Made by a program: the position numbers and the translations under genes. The notes under the pieces were generated by a model. The model saw only the letters and a program-made list of their open reading frames with translations. It did no database searches and was not told where the DNA came from. This document shows, piece after piece, positions 1 through 9,575 of a DNA stretch of 64,000 nt. The stretch is from JALZAI01 sp038212215 (GTDB lineage Bacteria; Actinomycetota; Actinomycetes; Mycobacteriales; Jatrophihabitantaceae): NCBI GenBank assembly GCA_038212215.1, contig JBBQUT010000022.1, positions 1 to 64,000 of the forward strand. Direction: 5' to 3'. Positions within the stretch are counted from its first letter, which is position 1. Every line of letters begins with the position of its first letter.

Positions 1-2
1 AC

Positions 3-168
3 CGGGCCACCCTTCCGCCGCGGGACATCGCGACCATTGACGGCGTCCGTGTCACGTCGGTGGCGCGAACCATCGTCGACCTCGGCAGGCACCGCCCGGC
101 AGCCGCGGTCGTTGCGGCGGCTGACAAGGCCCTGCACGAATTCATGGTCACCATGGAGGAAATCCAGG
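3..168 (+). pseudogene. 3' fragment of an AbiEi-type antitoxin/DUF559-like protein, truncated
   Basis: The plus frame starting at base 3 reads a segment typical of actinobacterial AbiEi/DUF559-type proteins: DGVRVTSVARTIVDLGR, then AAVVAAADKALHE and VTMEEI. That is the middle of such proteins, between the antitoxin-like domain and the endonuclease-like domain. The upstream part lies outside the window. After about base 168 the family match stops and the DNA instead makes sense on the minus strand as a DUF222 gene. The coding sequence is therefore cut at a junction and the C-terminal domain is missing. Family assignment is by motif memory only; the truncation is visible in the sequence. Confidence 0.5.
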
Positions 169-895
169 GGGCGTCGAGGTGGGTGTGGAGGTGTTCGGCG
201 CATTCGGGGGTGAGGTCCCCGCTCAGGTGCGCGGATCCGTCGGGGCGGCGGGTGAGGCGTAGGTCGCGGTGCTTGTCGCGGTAGGCGTGCTCACGGCCCG
301 GTGTGTCGGGGTCGAGGTAGGCGCCCAGTTCGGTGGCGTGCTGCTCGAGGAAGCGGGGGTGCTGTTCGCGGGCGACGTCGAGCAGGATCTGCTCCATGGT
401 GGCGTGCAGGTCGTGACGGATGGTGGCGGGCAGCTTCTGCACAGCGCTGACGATCACCTGCGCATGCTGCTCCGAAATCGTGCCGTGCGCTTGCGCGGCG
501 GCGACCGCCGCGAACAACGGCGCCACCGCCAGCCCGGTCACGGTGCGCCGCGGGCCCAACGCCCCCGCCGCCCGCACCCGGACATGCGCCTCACCGGGAC
601 TGATCCGCAACAGCTGGCTCGCGAACACCGCCGCCGAGCGGGCACCGTGCCGATACGGCAGCGACCGGGTCTCGACCTGGGTGATGATCGCGTGCTCACC
701 CGAAGCCAACCGGCGCCGCAGCCGCTCCCGTTCACGCCAATCGGCCAGCACCTCCTCATCACTGCACGGATCCATCGCTAAACCGTCCAGGTCATCCAGC
801 GCGACGTGCAACCGCCCATACGCGGCGGCCCGCGCCGCCCCGACAGTCGACTCGAACACGGAGGGAGCCAGCGAGTCCACCACCGTCCCGACCAT
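168..895 (-). pseudogene. DUF222 (13E12 repeat) protein, truncated before the HNH domain
   Basis: Reading leftward from ATG at 895 gives an open frame starting MVGTVVDSLAPSVFES. Typical DUF222 blocks follow: a LADWRERERLRRRLASGE helix, RHGARSAAVFASQLLRIS, the ISEQHAQVIVSAVQ block, and LTPECAEHLHTHLD. Full-length 13E12 proteins are about 400-500 residues with a C-terminal HNH nuclease motif. Here the match ends after about 240 residues near base 168, where a plus-strand AbiEi-like fragment begins, so the HNH catalytic part is lost. The frame stays open to the window edge but no longer resembles the family. This family is often present in many copies and can serve as recombination substrate, which may explain the junction. 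Confidence 0.65.
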
Positions 896-1388
896 GTATT
901 CGATTCTACCGTACCGCCGTCGTCGCTACAATACGAATCCCGAGCAATATTAGCGATCTTTCATCAATCCATCCAAGATCAAAGCAAGCAACAGCACCTA
1001 AAGGACGAACCCCCGAGTGGTGTCTAGCTCACGTTGACTACTCGGCCGCGGACGACTTTCCGACAGAGGCGGCAATGTTTCGGAGCGCGTCGTTGATCAG
1101 GACCGGACTTCGAGCGCGTCATGGCCTGGTCCACCGCCGCTCCGAGGTGGCGAATGCCTGGCTGTAACAGACAAAGTCGACTGTCGAACTTCTCCTTGCT
1201 GCGGATCGGGAGGCGCTTGATTCACGACCGGGTCGCGCGTCAGTCCGTCTTGCGGCTGAAGACGCCCAGCCCCGCTCGCCGCGAATGCGGCGCAGCCTAG
1301 CCAACGCCTTTACGCTGGGCTCGGCAGCTTCCGAAAGCACGTCCGCCCAACTCTTTCCATTGCCAGGACGCGGTGCGACACTCGCGCG
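896..1388. other. Non-coding or decayed stretch, no recognisable gene
   Basis: About 490 bases between the DUF222 fragment and the SARP-like pseudogene. The first 130 bases are AT-richer than the surroundings and should hold the leftward promoter of the DUF222 gene. Short open frames exist on both strands, but none has a protein composition or motif I can recognise and none has a convincing ribosome binding site. Confidence 0.4.
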
Positions 1389-4300
1389 GTGCATGTGCGC
1401 CTGCTCGGGTCGGTGGCGGCCGAGGCGAACGGTCGGGCACTGCCGCTAGGCGGTGAAGCAGCGCGCCGTGTTTGCGCTATTGGCTCTGAGCGCGAACCGC
1501 CCGGTTCCCCTCGATCGACTGGTACATGAAGATTTGGCGAGACGTTCCACCGGCCCGCGCCACACTCGCGCTGCAGGCCTACATCTCCCGATTGCGCCGA
1601 GTACTCGCAGCTGACCCGAACAGCGTGGCGGAGATCCTCACCCGCCCGCCCGGCTGGATGCTGCAAATTCCAGCGCAGCGGGTCGACGCTGAGCGATTCG
1701 GGACCGATCTCGCCGAAGCCCGAACGCTTGCCGCCGCTGGCAAGCCCGCCGAGGTCGCCCACGTATTGCGCGGTGCGCTCGAACTGTGGTCCGGCGAGCC
1801 ACTCGCCGACATAGCCGATGTCGGGCTCGCCATTGAGGACATCGGACGCCTGCAGGAATTGCGCCTCGAAGCCAGCGAGTTGCTTTACGAATCGCAATTG
1901 GCTAGTGGCGCGGACGCCGAGGTCATCGAGTCTGCGCGTTCCTTCGTGACCCGCCATCCGTACCGGGAGCGAGCGTGGTGCGCGCTGAGCCTTGCCCTCT
2001 ACCGTTCGGGGCAGCAGGCTGCCGCGATGACCACCCTGCGAGACCTCCGCGAGGCTCTTGCCGAAGGGCTCGGTCTTGACCCGTCGCCGGAGGCACAGGA
2101 ACTGGAGCAGCTCATCCTTCGCCAGGCCCGCTCGCTCGTCGGTCCGGGACGGCCGCCGGTGCGTCCCAGTTCGCCAGAGGCGTCGAAGAGTAGTTCGATC
2201 GAGATAGGCAGGCCGGACCTGGTCGTCGGACGCCGGCCCGAACTCGACGCCCTCGTCGCCGCCGTCGATAAGGCACGCCACGGAGCCGGCGAGCTCCTAC
2301 TTGTCGAGGGCGCGGCCGGTATGGGCAAGTCGACGCTGCTGCACCGCCTCGAGAACAGCGTTCGCGCCATCGGCGGGACAGTCCTGCGCGGCAGTGGCGT
2401 CGGTGCCGGCGCGGCGCCCGCACTGTGGCCATGGATCACGATCGTCCGCCAACTTCGCTCCCTCGAACCGGACCTCACTCGAGAGCTGCTCGAAGCGCCC
2501 GCGGCCGACGTCCTCGCCCTGCTCGCTCGACCCAAGCACCCGGCCGGCTGCCGCGGTGGAGCACGGCGATGTCGAGCTCGCACGTACCCGGCTGTATCGC
2601 TTGCTCATCGATCTGCTGGCGGCCATCCGCACGTCGCGTCCGCTGGCCGTAGTGATCGACGACGCGCACTGGCTGGACCCGGAGACCGTAAATCTGCTCG
2701 ATCTGGCGATCGATGAACTCGTGCCGCGGGGTGTGCTGATCGCGCTGGCGCTGCGTCCGGACGAGCCGACCGAAGGCCGCCGAGCGGTTTTGGCGCTGGC
2801 GTCGCGCGTCGGTCCGAACGCCCGGCGGCTGCCGCTCACCGGCCTCGGTGTCGACGACGTCGCACTGATCGTGCGACGACTCGCCGGGGGCGAGCCCGCC
2901 GGAGGTCGTCTCAGCTGTGCACGAACGCACTGGCGGCAATCCGTTCTTCGTCGAGGAACTCGTCCAGCTGCTCATCAGTGAACGGCGCATCGACGCCCGC
3001 CGATGTCTATGCCACGCTCCCCGACAGCGTTCGCGACGTCATTCGGAGGCGGCTCGACCGGCTGCCCGAGAAGACCCTCACCGTGCTCGGCGTGCTCGCC
3101 CTGCTCGGCCGCGGCGCGGACGTCGAATTGCTCGAGCGGATCGTCGGTTCCGACGCGGACTCCGTACTCGACGGATGCGAAGCGGTCGTGCTCGTCGGCC
3201 TACTCATCGACGACCCGACGTCCGGGGGTTTCGCGCTCAGCCACGATCTGGTCCGTCAGACCCTCGAGGACGGGCTGTCCTCGGCTCGGCGCGTTCGCCA
3301 GCATGCCCGCATCGCAGCAACATTGCAGGCTGACCAGGTCCCGGGCGTCGAGGTAGCGCCAGACCGGATCGTCGAGCTTGCGCATCACTTCACTGCAGCC
3401 GCGCCCGTCGTGGGGCCGGCGATCGCGCTGGAGTATCTGATGGCTGCAGCAGACGACGCGCTCACGCGATTGGCCTCGAGCAAGTTCTCGCAGTACCTCG
3501 CTACGGCGCAGGAGTTGACCGACCAGATCACCGATCCGGCTGAACGGCGCCGCTGGGAGTCGATGATCAGCGGCCGACGTTCGGTGGCACGCCTGCTCGG
3601 CCCGGGCGGGGCCGTGGACCCGACGGCCGGACTGATTCCCGAATCGTTCGAGCCCGGTTGTCCGCGTCCGGGAACCTCGCCGCCGCGGCGGCGGCGATCG
3701 ATTCGGCGCTCAGCGACGACCTGCCACCCGCCGCGGGTGCGGCCGTACATTTCATGCGCGGGACCGTGTTCATGGAGCTCGGGCGCTTCGACGAGGCCTA
3801 CGCCAGTCTGGCTCGCACGCAGGAACTGGTGCGCCTGACCCCCGGTGGCTCCGCTCGAGGACTGTTCAACTTTGCCGGTGTCGCGACGGCGCTGCAGGCG
3901 GCGATCGAGACAGTCAGGGGCGACCGGGCTGCCGCCGCCAGGCTTATCGCCGAGGCGGCGAATACGCCGGACCAGACCCCGATGCAAACGGTCAGCATCA
4001 CGTTCTACAGAAGCTGGTGTCTCGTCCAGAACGGCGAGACGACCGACGCCCTAGCCGTGACATCCCGAGCGGCTGAGTCGGCCCGGCAGCTCGGCCCGAC
4101 GTTCTACTCACCGTGGTGCGACCTCGTGATCGCCTACTGCGAGGCGATGCAGGGCGATCGCTCGGCCCTGGAGCGCGCCGCAGCCGCACAGCTCGCCTAC
4201 CGCGCGTTAGGCGTGCGTTACCAGGTCACCACCCAGCTCACGATCCGCGCCGAGGCGCACGCGTTTCACGGGGATCTCGACACCGCCCGCCCGCGCGGCG

Positions 4301-4414
4301 ATCCGTGAAGCGCGCGCGCTCGCCGCCCTCGTCGGGGGCAGCACGCTCGGCCCGCGCCTGAAAGCACTCGCAGAACAGCTCGTCCCGACATCGGCGGATG
4401 TCGGGACGAGCTGA
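1389..4414 (+). pseudogene. SARP/AfsR-like regulator (BTAD + AAA ATPase), seven frameshifts
   Basis: A GTG at 1389 starts an N-terminal winged-helix segment (VHVRLLG, RALPLGG) that continues in the next frame as KQRAVFALLALSANRPV. The BTAD domain (1526-2130: LQAYISRLRRVL, RHPYRERAWCALSLALYRSG) and the P-loop (GAAGMGKST near 2320) share one frame. The Walker B region (VVIDDAHWLDP, 2655) is in another, NPFFVEELV (2940) in another, and the helical C-terminal region runs in two further frames to TGA at 4412. Similarity thus hops frames near 1453, 1525, 2538, 2903, 2987, 3656 and 4290. Six of seven hops have the same sign (+1 phase), unlike simple homopolymer dropout. It was once a large transcriptional activator; no functional product is expected if the sequence is correct. 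Confidence 0.8.
4377..4412. terminator. Strong hairpin between convergent genes
   Basis: A perfect 16-bp stem (arms 4377-4392 and 4397-4412) with a GGCG loop, followed by GAGTTTTC on the plus strand. It lies exactly between the end of the SARP-like pseudogene and the leftward ABC permease gene, so it can serve as a bidirectional terminator. The last codons of the pseudogene fall inside it. Confidence 0.8.
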
Positions 4415-4428
4415 GTTTTCGCGAGCGC

Positions 4429-5175
4429 TTATCGCACTTCCCGACGCACGGTGACACGGCCGGCGAGTACCGATAGCGCCCCGCCCCAGGCGATCAGCAC
4501 GAGGGCGGCCACGACTGGGTTGAGCAATCCGGGGTCGCCCTGGCCGAGATTCGTGAGCGCCTTGCTGGTGGCGGCGGGTAGCCACTCGCCGATGGTCGGG
4601 AACGCAGGCTGCAGTATGGCCAGTTCGACGATGCCTACCCACACCAGTGCGCCGATGATCGAGGCGACGGTGTTGCGTGTCAGCGCGCCCAAAGCAACGC
4701 CGAGCATGCCGAAGCAGGCAGTCGCGAGCACCGTTCCGGCACCCAGTTCGGCGAGGTTGATCGGCAGGTGGTGCACGCCTTTCGCCGCGTACAGCGGGAC
4801 GGCGACGGCGAGGTCGAACAGGAATGCCCCGGCGCCGAGAGCGACTCCGACGAGCGTGCCGGTGACGAGCTTGGCGACCAGGACCCGGCCGCGTCGCAGC
4901 TCGGCCAGATAGGTGCCCAGCGCGGTGCGATGCCGGTCCTCGCCCGCCGAGATGGTGATGCCGAGCACGAGCATTCCGACGCTCGTCGCGGCTCCGACCG
5001 CCAGGGCGTGGCTGACGTTGCTCGCAGAGCCGAGCGGGGCTGCCCCGTTCTTGCCCGCCAGCAGGATCGTGACGACGCCGGAGAGGAGGGTCAACCCGGC
5101 GATGACGCCGGCCGTCACCCACACGGCTGGTGTGGTGCGTATCTTGAGCCATTCGATGCGGATGGCGGTGATCAT
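4429..5175 (-). CDS. ABC-2 type transporter permease
   Basis: 248 residues beginning MITAIRIEWLKIRTTPAVW, the usual cytoplasmic lead-in (short basic EWxKxRT segment) of ABC-2 permeases. About six hydrophobic segments follow, for example VTAGVIAGLTLLSGVV, ALAVGAATSVGMLVLGITI, VALGAGAFLFDLAVAV and ALVLIAWGGALSVLAG. The EDRHRTALGTYLAE stretch after the second segment is the conserved re-entrant region of this family. The start overlaps the stop of the upstream ATPase gene by ATGA (5172-5175), so the two are translationally coupled and form one exporter. The substrate is not evident; small two-gene exporters of this kind often serve drug or peptide self-protection and are controlled by a two-component system such as the one at 7.7-9.6 kb. 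Confidence 0.85.
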   Translation of the reverse strand: MITAIRIEWLKIRTTPAVWVTAGVIAGLTLLSGVVTILLAGKNGAAPLGSASNVSHALAVGAATSVGMLVLGITISAGEDRHRTALGTYLAELRRGRVLVAKLVTGTLVGVALGAGAFLFDLAVAVPLYAAKGVHHLPINLAELGAGTVLATACFGMLGVALGALTRNTVASIIGALVWVGIVELAILQPAFPTIGEWLPAATSKALTNLGQGDPGLLNPVVAALVLIAWGGALSVLAGRVTVRREVR

Positions 5176-6074
5176 GACTGGACTCCTTGTTCCTGGCTGG
5201 GGTGGATGAGGTTCTGGAACACCGATTCCAGGTCGTCGCCGAGGGTGCGCAGTTCGGTGACGACGATGCCAGCGTCGACGGCGGCGCGCCCGACGTCCTC
5301 GCGGCTGACACTGGCGACGGTGATCGTGTCCGGGCCGGTGCGCTGGACGTCGGCACCGCGGCTGCCGAGAGTGATGGCGAGCAGGTCGGCGTCGACACTT
5401 GTGACGCTGATCCGTGCGGACGTGTTGGAAAGTTCGGCGATCGGGCCCGCGGTCACCAGGCGACCGTGATCGATGATGATCACGTCGTCGGCACTGTGCG
5501 CAACCTCTGCGAGCAGATGGCTGGAGAGGAACACAGTGCCGCCGTTGTCCACGAATTGCCGGAAGAAGGTGCGCATCGTCAGGATCCCGTCCGGGTCAAG
5601 TCCGTTGAACGGCTCATCGAGCACCAGGATCGACGGATCGCCGATCATCGCCGAGGCCAGCGCGAGACGCTGCCGCATGCCGAGGGAGTACCCGCCGACC
5701 CGGCGATCCGCCGCCTCGGCAAGCCCCACCATGACCAGCACTTCGTCGATGCGGGTACGGCTCGCCTTGGCCTGCGCGGCCACGATGCGCAGGTGGTTTC
5801 GTGCGGTCCGGTTCGGGTGGAAGCCCTGGTCCAATACCGCGCCGATGACGTGTTGCGGGCTTTTGAGGTGGGCGTAGCGCTCGGTCCCGACCAGCGCCTG
5901 TCCCGAGGTTTCGTCGGACAATCCGAGCAGGATTCGCATTGTGGTCGTCTTGCCTGAGCCGTTGGCGCCGAGGAAGGCGGTGATCCGGCCAGGGCGAACC
6001 TCGGCGTTCAGCCCGTCCAGTGCGGTGACCGCGCCGTAGCGCTTGGTCAGGTCGTGCAGTGCGATGGCTGGCAT
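5172..6074 (-). CDS. ABC transporter ATP-binding protein
   Basis: 300 residues. Walker A is GANGSGKTT at about residues 36-44, the signature region is YSLGMRQRLALA, Walker B is ILVLDEPFNGLDP and the H-loop is LSSHLLAE. The C-terminal about 80 residues are the extra domain found in NatA/CcmA-like ABC-2 exporters. The start MPAIALHDLTKRYG at 6074 was chosen because AAGGAGA sits just upstream; longer in-frame extensions lack family-like sequence. It is the energising subunit for the permease immediately downstream (4-base overlap). Two adjacent genes further upstream on the same strand may belong to the same transcription unit. Confidence 0.9.
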   Translation of the reverse strand: MPAIALHDLTKRYGAVTALDGLNAEVRPGRITAFLGANGSGKTTTMRILLGLSDETSGQALVGTERYAHLKSPQHVIGAVLDQGFHPNRTARNHLRIVAAQAKASRTRIDEVLVMVGLAEAADRRVGGYSLGMRQRLALASAMIGDPSILVLDEPFNGLDPDGILTMRTFFRQFVDNGGTVFLSSHLLAEVAHSADDVIIIDHGRLVTAGPIAELSNTSARISVTSVDADLLAITLGSRGADVQRTGPDTITVASVSREDVGRAAVDAGIVVTELRTLGDDLESVFQNLIHPSQEQGVQS

Positions 6075-6144
6075 CGTGGTCTCCTTATTCGGTCGGTGTG
6101 GGTACAGACGATGGAGGGTCCGGCTTGCACGGAATTTGCAGCGA

Positions 6145-6798
6145 CTATGCAAGCTGGTCGGCGCGACTGCAGCGAGGGCCGGACCCCAGCACCCGCGCCG
6201 CCAGGCCGGCGTGCATCGCCGCGGCACTGCGGGCCAGCAGCAACGCGAGCGGGATCAGCGCGAGCCCTACGCCGCTGACTGCGACGGCTTCCCCCGGCGT
6301 ATCGACGACCACCATCTCGAGGTTGGTGAGCCCGTAGTGGGCCCGTGGGTCAGTCACCGCCCAGTACCACGCCGGCAGGGACACCCAGGCCAGTACGGCC
6401 AGTGAGGTGGTGATTACCACGATCGAGAGCGCGAAGCCGGCAATCGAGGCCAGCGCGAGCCATGCGAGGTCGCGCCAGGTCTGCGGATCCATGCTCACGG
6501 CCCGCAACGCGGGCCCGAACCCGCGGGCGGCCGGCCGGCGGTAGGACGCCTGGACGCGCTCTCTTCGCTGCCACCCCGCGAGCCGCCGGTCGACCCGCGT
6601 CGTCCAGCGCACGGCGTGAGCGAAGCCGAGCCAGACCGGCAACCCGATCACCAGAACGAGCAGCGAGCCGGTTACCGATACCCCGGTGACCACGACGGTG
6701 AAACTGACGATGCTCCAGACGAGGATGGCGACGGCGTAGCCGACATCGCGCAGGCCCGACAGCGCCCAAGCCCGGGTGGTTGCCATCACGTTCTCCAT
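6145..6798 (-). CDS. Membrane protein with sensor-type domain (PF13796-like)
   Basis: About 217 residues starting MENVMATTRAWALSGL. A first pair of membrane segments (AVAILVWSIVSFTVVVTG, LLVLVIGLPVWLGFAHAV) is followed by a soluble DRRLAGWQRR/SYRRP stretch. A second pair (LAWLALASIAGFALSIVVITT, VSGVGLALIPLALLLARSAAAMHAGL) comes after it. This layout, with the LPAWYWAV segment, is that of the putative sensor domain that normally forms the N-terminus of actinobacterial histidine kinases. Here it stands alone and starts within the stop codon of the upstream CPBP gene (TGATG overlap at 6796-6800). It may modulate the divergent kinase at 7741, which has a different N-terminus. The domain call rests on pattern memory. 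Confidence 0.65.
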   Translation of the reverse strand: MENVMATTRAWALSGLRDVGYAVAILVWSIVSFTVVVTGVSVTGSLLVLVIGLPVWLGFAHAVRWTTRVDRRLAGWQRRERVQASYRRPAARGFGPALRAVSMDPQTWRDLAWLALASIAGFALSIVVITTSLAVLAWVSLPAWYWAVTDPRAHYGLTNLEMVVVDTPGEAVAVSGVGLALIPLALLLARSAAAMHAGLAARVLGSGPRCSRADQLA

Positions 6799-7583
6799 CA
6801 GACGACGAGGGCGAGGACGACGCCGATGATCACGAAGCTCGGGGCGGTGTGCGCTGCGATCCCCATCCACGTGCTGCGGAAGCGACGCGTCGGGTAGGCC
6901 TGGCCGAAGATGCTGTCGAGCAGGGTCGCCGGCATGTTCCACGGCTGGTGCAGGTGATAGATCGTGTGCAGGACGCCGCTGGCAACGAAGTCGCCGCGTC
7001 CGAAAGCCCCGCGCATGCGCGGCAGCAACAATCCGCGAAACACCAGTTCCTCAGCGACCGGCGCGAGCAAGGCATTGAACGCGAGCATCGCGAAGCCGAT
7101 CCAGTTACCGCTGAAGAAATGGTCGAGCTGGTGCAGCTGGAGATCCTTCGGCAGATCGCGAGGCAGCGGACCGGTCGGGTCGATCGGCAGCGCGTTCGCC
7201 GCGGCCGATACGAGGACGAACACGAGCGCCCACCACCAGACCTTGCCGCCGACGCGTCCGGTCTTGGGGTCCTGTGGTGCCCGCAGCCAGAGAGCATCGC
7301 GAACTCGGGACCAGGCCAGCGAGCCTTGCTCACGCCGAACCATCATGAGCACCAGCCCGACCATCCACATCAGGCCGACGTCGAAGCTGATCAGCAGCGC
7401 GTCGACGAAGCCGCCCGAGCCGCCGATCCGGTCGCCGAGCCAGGGCGCGACGACCCACCCGAGAATGGCCATGGGGGCTGTGACAGCAGCCCACACGGCG
7501 AATATTTTCGCCCTCGAGTACTGCGGTAGCGCGCTGCGGTCGAACCCCGTTTGTACGAGCGCTCGGGGTGTTGTCTCAGTCAT
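6798..7583 (-). CDS. CPBP family intramembrane glutamic endopeptidase
   Basis: 261 residues with several membrane segments. The Abi/CPBP signature is present: motif 1 EELVFRG (two Glu and the Arg), motif 2 in GVLHTIYHLHQ, and a third His in AAHTAPSF. Members cleave or chaperone membrane substrates; in Gram-positive bacteria many sit beside bacteriocin or ABC exporter genes. MTETTPRAL at 7583 was taken as start because AGGAGGCG lies just upstream (7585-7597, read leftward); an in-frame extension to 7661 has no family similarity. It heads the leftward run towards the sensor-domain gene and the ABC exporter, and its promoter must share the 7584-7740 region with the divergent kinase gene. Confidence 0.85.
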   Translation of the reverse strand: MTETTPRALVQTGFDRSALPQYSRAKIFAVWAAVTAPMAILGWVVAPWLGDRIGGSGGFVDALLISFDVGLMWMVGLVLMMVRREQGSLAWSRVRDALWLRAPQDPKTGRVGGKVWWWALVFVLVSAAANALPIDPTGPLPRDLPKDLQLHQLDHFFSGNWIGFAMLAFNALLAPVAEELVFRGLLLPRMRGAFGRGDFVASGVLHTIYHLHQPWNMPATLLDSIFGQAYPTRRFRSTWMGIAAHTAPSFVIIGVVLALVV

Positions 7584-7728
7584 GGCGTCGCCTCCTGGTA
7601 GTGGTTGATGCCAGGACGCTATGGACGCAAGGGGGTCGGCGTCGTCGCCCGCGGCGCGCAAGGCAGCTCAATCCGACGGGTGAGCGCATCTGCAACTTTG
7701 GTCGGACGCGCGCGGTCCATTCCTGCAC

Positions 7729-7734
7729 TACGTT
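7729..7734 (+). promoter_or_regulatory. Putative -10 box of a leaderless kinase transcript
   Basis: TACGTT ends six bases before the GTG start of the histidine kinase gene, the spacing expected when transcription begins at the start codon. No ribosome binding site is visible, consistent with leaderless translation. No good -35 element is seen. Confidence 0.45.
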
Positions 7735-7740
7735 CGCCTC

Positions 7741-8907
7741 GTGAACCGGATCTGGGTGTTCGCGCGACGGCACGGTTTCGATCTGTTGATCGTCGTCGCC
7801 GCAATCGCTACTGCGTTCGACGTGGGGCTGCGCGAGGACGCGTTGCGAGCCCCCCGCACCTCGCACTGGTTCGCCGTGCCGGTCGCGGCGCTGCTCGTGT
7901 TACCGCTGCTCGGCCGCCGTCGCTGGCCTTTCGCCGCGCCCGCCGGCGTGTGGGTGCTGGCCGTCGTCGTGTCGTTCGTGGACGGACGTTTGATCACCTT
8001 CACGGCCGGCGCCACAGCGGCGGGCGTGACGGCATCGTTCCTGCTCGGTCAGGTCCCGGCGAACGATCGCGCCCGCGCCGGCCTGGCTGTCGTGCTGGCG
8101 GGCGCGTGGTTCACCGTCTACCACGACCCGAATCACGCGCAGAGCGACCTGATCTTCGTCCCGGTGCCGTTCGCGATCACCTGGCTGGCCGGGCTCGCCG
8201 TTCGCGACCGCGGCGTGCGCGCCGAGGCGGCCGAGGAGCTCGCGCGCCGGGCCGAGAGCGAGCGAGCGGCGACAGCACGCGCCGCGGTTGCGGAGGAACG
8301 GGCCCGCATCGCGCGCGAACTGCATGACATCGTTGCCCACGCGGTGAGCGTCATCGTCCTGCAGGTGGGCGCGGTGCGCCACCACCTTCCCAGGACGCTC
8401 GAGCAGGATCGAGAAGCATTGCACAGCGTCGAGCAGACCGGTCGTACTGCGCTGACCGAAATGCGACGCTTGCTCGGGGCGATGCGCCGCGACGGCCAAG
8501 ACCTCGACTTGGCCCCGCATCCCGGGCTGAGCAACCTCGACCCGCTGCTGGAGGAAATCCGCCGCGCGGGGCTACCCGTCCGCCTCGAGATCGACGGCGA
8601 ACCGATCGCGCTGCCGTCCACCCTCGACCTGTCGGCATACCGGGTCGTGCAAGAGGGCCTGACCAACGCGCTGCGGCACGCGCACGCCAGCCACGCCGAC
8701 GTCGTCGTCCGCTACCGGTCTGGCCAGTTGGCCATCGACGTCCGCGACGACGGTATTGGCGACTGCGTTGGCGAAAGCTCCGGCCACGGCCTGCTCGGGG
8801 TACGCGAGCGGGTCAAGATCTATGGCGGCGAGATGACGGCCGGGGTGGCGACCGGCGGCGGCTTCCTGCTCAGCACCCGTTTCCCGCTCGATCAGGACGC
8901 GCGATGA
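7741..8907 (+). CDS. Two-component sensor histidine kinase (HisKA_3/NarL-type)
   Basis: 388 residues, GTG start. Residues 1-155 contain about five hydrophobic segments and a DUF-like N-terminal membrane domain. A short linker leads to the HisKA_3 dimerisation domain, in which EERARIARELHDIVAHAV carries the phospho-acceptor His195. The HATPase domain follows, with N-box VVQEGLTNALRHAHA, D-box VRDDGIG and G-box GHGLLGVRERV. All three ATP-binding boxes are intact, so it should be active. The stop overlaps the response regulator start by four bases (ATGA), a standard cognate pair. The divergent ABC/CPBP/sensor-domain genes are the obvious candidate targets. Confidence 0.93.
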   Translation: MNRIWVFARRHGFDLLIVVAAIATAFDVGLREDALRAPRTSHWFAVPVAALLVLPLLGRRRWPFAAPAGVWVLAVVVSFVDGRLITFTAGATAAGVTASFLLGQVPANDRARAGLAVVLAGAWFTVYHDPNHAQSDLIFVPVPFAITWLAGLAVRDRGVRAEAAEELARRAESERAATARAAVAEERARIARELHDIVAHAVSVIVLQVGAVRHHLPRTLEQDREALHSVEQTGRTALTEMRRLLGAMRRDGQDLDLAPHPGLSNLDPLLEEIRRAGLPVRLEIDGEPIALPSTLDLSAYRVVQEGLTNALRHAHASHADVVVRYRSGQLAIDVRDDGIGDCVGESSGHGLLGVRERVKIYGGEMTAGVATGGGFLLSTRFPLDQDAR

Positions 8908-9575
8908 CGCTCAGAGTGCTCGTCGCCGACGACCAGGCCATGGTGCGCGCCGGGTTTCGCATGCTGCTCGCCCACGAACCGGACATCGAGGTTGTGGCCG
9001 AGGCCGGCGACGGGCTGGAGGCCGTGCGGCTCGCTGCCCTGCACACGCCGAGCGTCGTGCTGATGGACATCCGCATGCCCGGGCTCGACGGCATCGAGGC
9101 CACCCGGCGCATCCTCGCGGCTGACCCGCTCGCGCGCGTGCTGATCCTTACGACCTTCGACCTCGACGAGTATGTGTACGAGGCGCTGGGCGCAGGTGCC
9201 AGCGGCTTCGTCCTCAAGGATGATCCGCCGGAGAGCCTGATCGCCGCGATTCACACCATCGCCGCGGGCGACGCGCTGCTGTCACCTTCGGTGACCAGGC
9301 GCGTGATCACCCAGTTCACCCGCATGCGGCCGGCGACTCCCCCGGCCGAACTCGCCGCTCTCACCGCCCGGGAGGGTGACGTGCTGCGCCTGATCGCGCG
9401 CGGCCTGTCCAACGCCGAGATTGCCAGGGAGATCTACGTGAGCGAGGCGACCGTCAAGACACACGTCACCCACGTTCTGCAGAAGCTTGGCCTGCGTGAT
9501 CGAGTCCAGGCGGTCGTGCTCGCCCACGCCAGCGGTCTTATCAACACGCCGCCGCGCGAGCGCCCTGCGGGTTGA
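8904..9575 (+). CDS. NarL/FixJ family response regulator
   Basis: 223 residues. The receiver domain has the acidic pair Asp9-Asp10, phospho-acceptor Asp55 in VVLMDIRMPG, Thr in LILTTFD and Lys105 in FVLKDDPP. The C-terminal LuxR-type helix-turn-helix starts with LTAREGDVLRLIARGLSNAEIA and contains VSEATVKTHVTHVLQKL. Length and layout match DesR/LiaR-like regulators. It is translationally coupled to the kinase (ATG at 8904 inside the kinase stop). Phosphorylated dimers would be expected to bind the 7584-7740 region, though I cannot point to a specific site. Confidence 0.93.
   Translation: MTLRVLVADDQAMVRAGFRMLLAHEPDIEVVAEAGDGLEAVRLAALHTPSVVLMDIRMPGLDGIEATRRILAADPLARVLILTTFDLDEYVYEALGAGASGFVLKDDPPESLIAAIHTIAAGDALLSPSVTRRVITQFTRMRPATPPAELAALTAREGDVLRLIARGLSNAEIAREIYVSEATVKTHVTHVLQKLGLRDRVQAVVLAHASGLINTPPRERPAG

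Noticed and set aside
1119..1394. A 91-codon minus-strand frame in the left gap
   Set aside because: No ribosome binding site, no motif, composition as expected for antisense of decayed coding DNA.
4238..5398. A 386-codon minus-strand frame near the ABC genes
   Set aside because: It overlaps permease and ATPase genes in a third frame and has Arg/His-rich low-complexity sequence.
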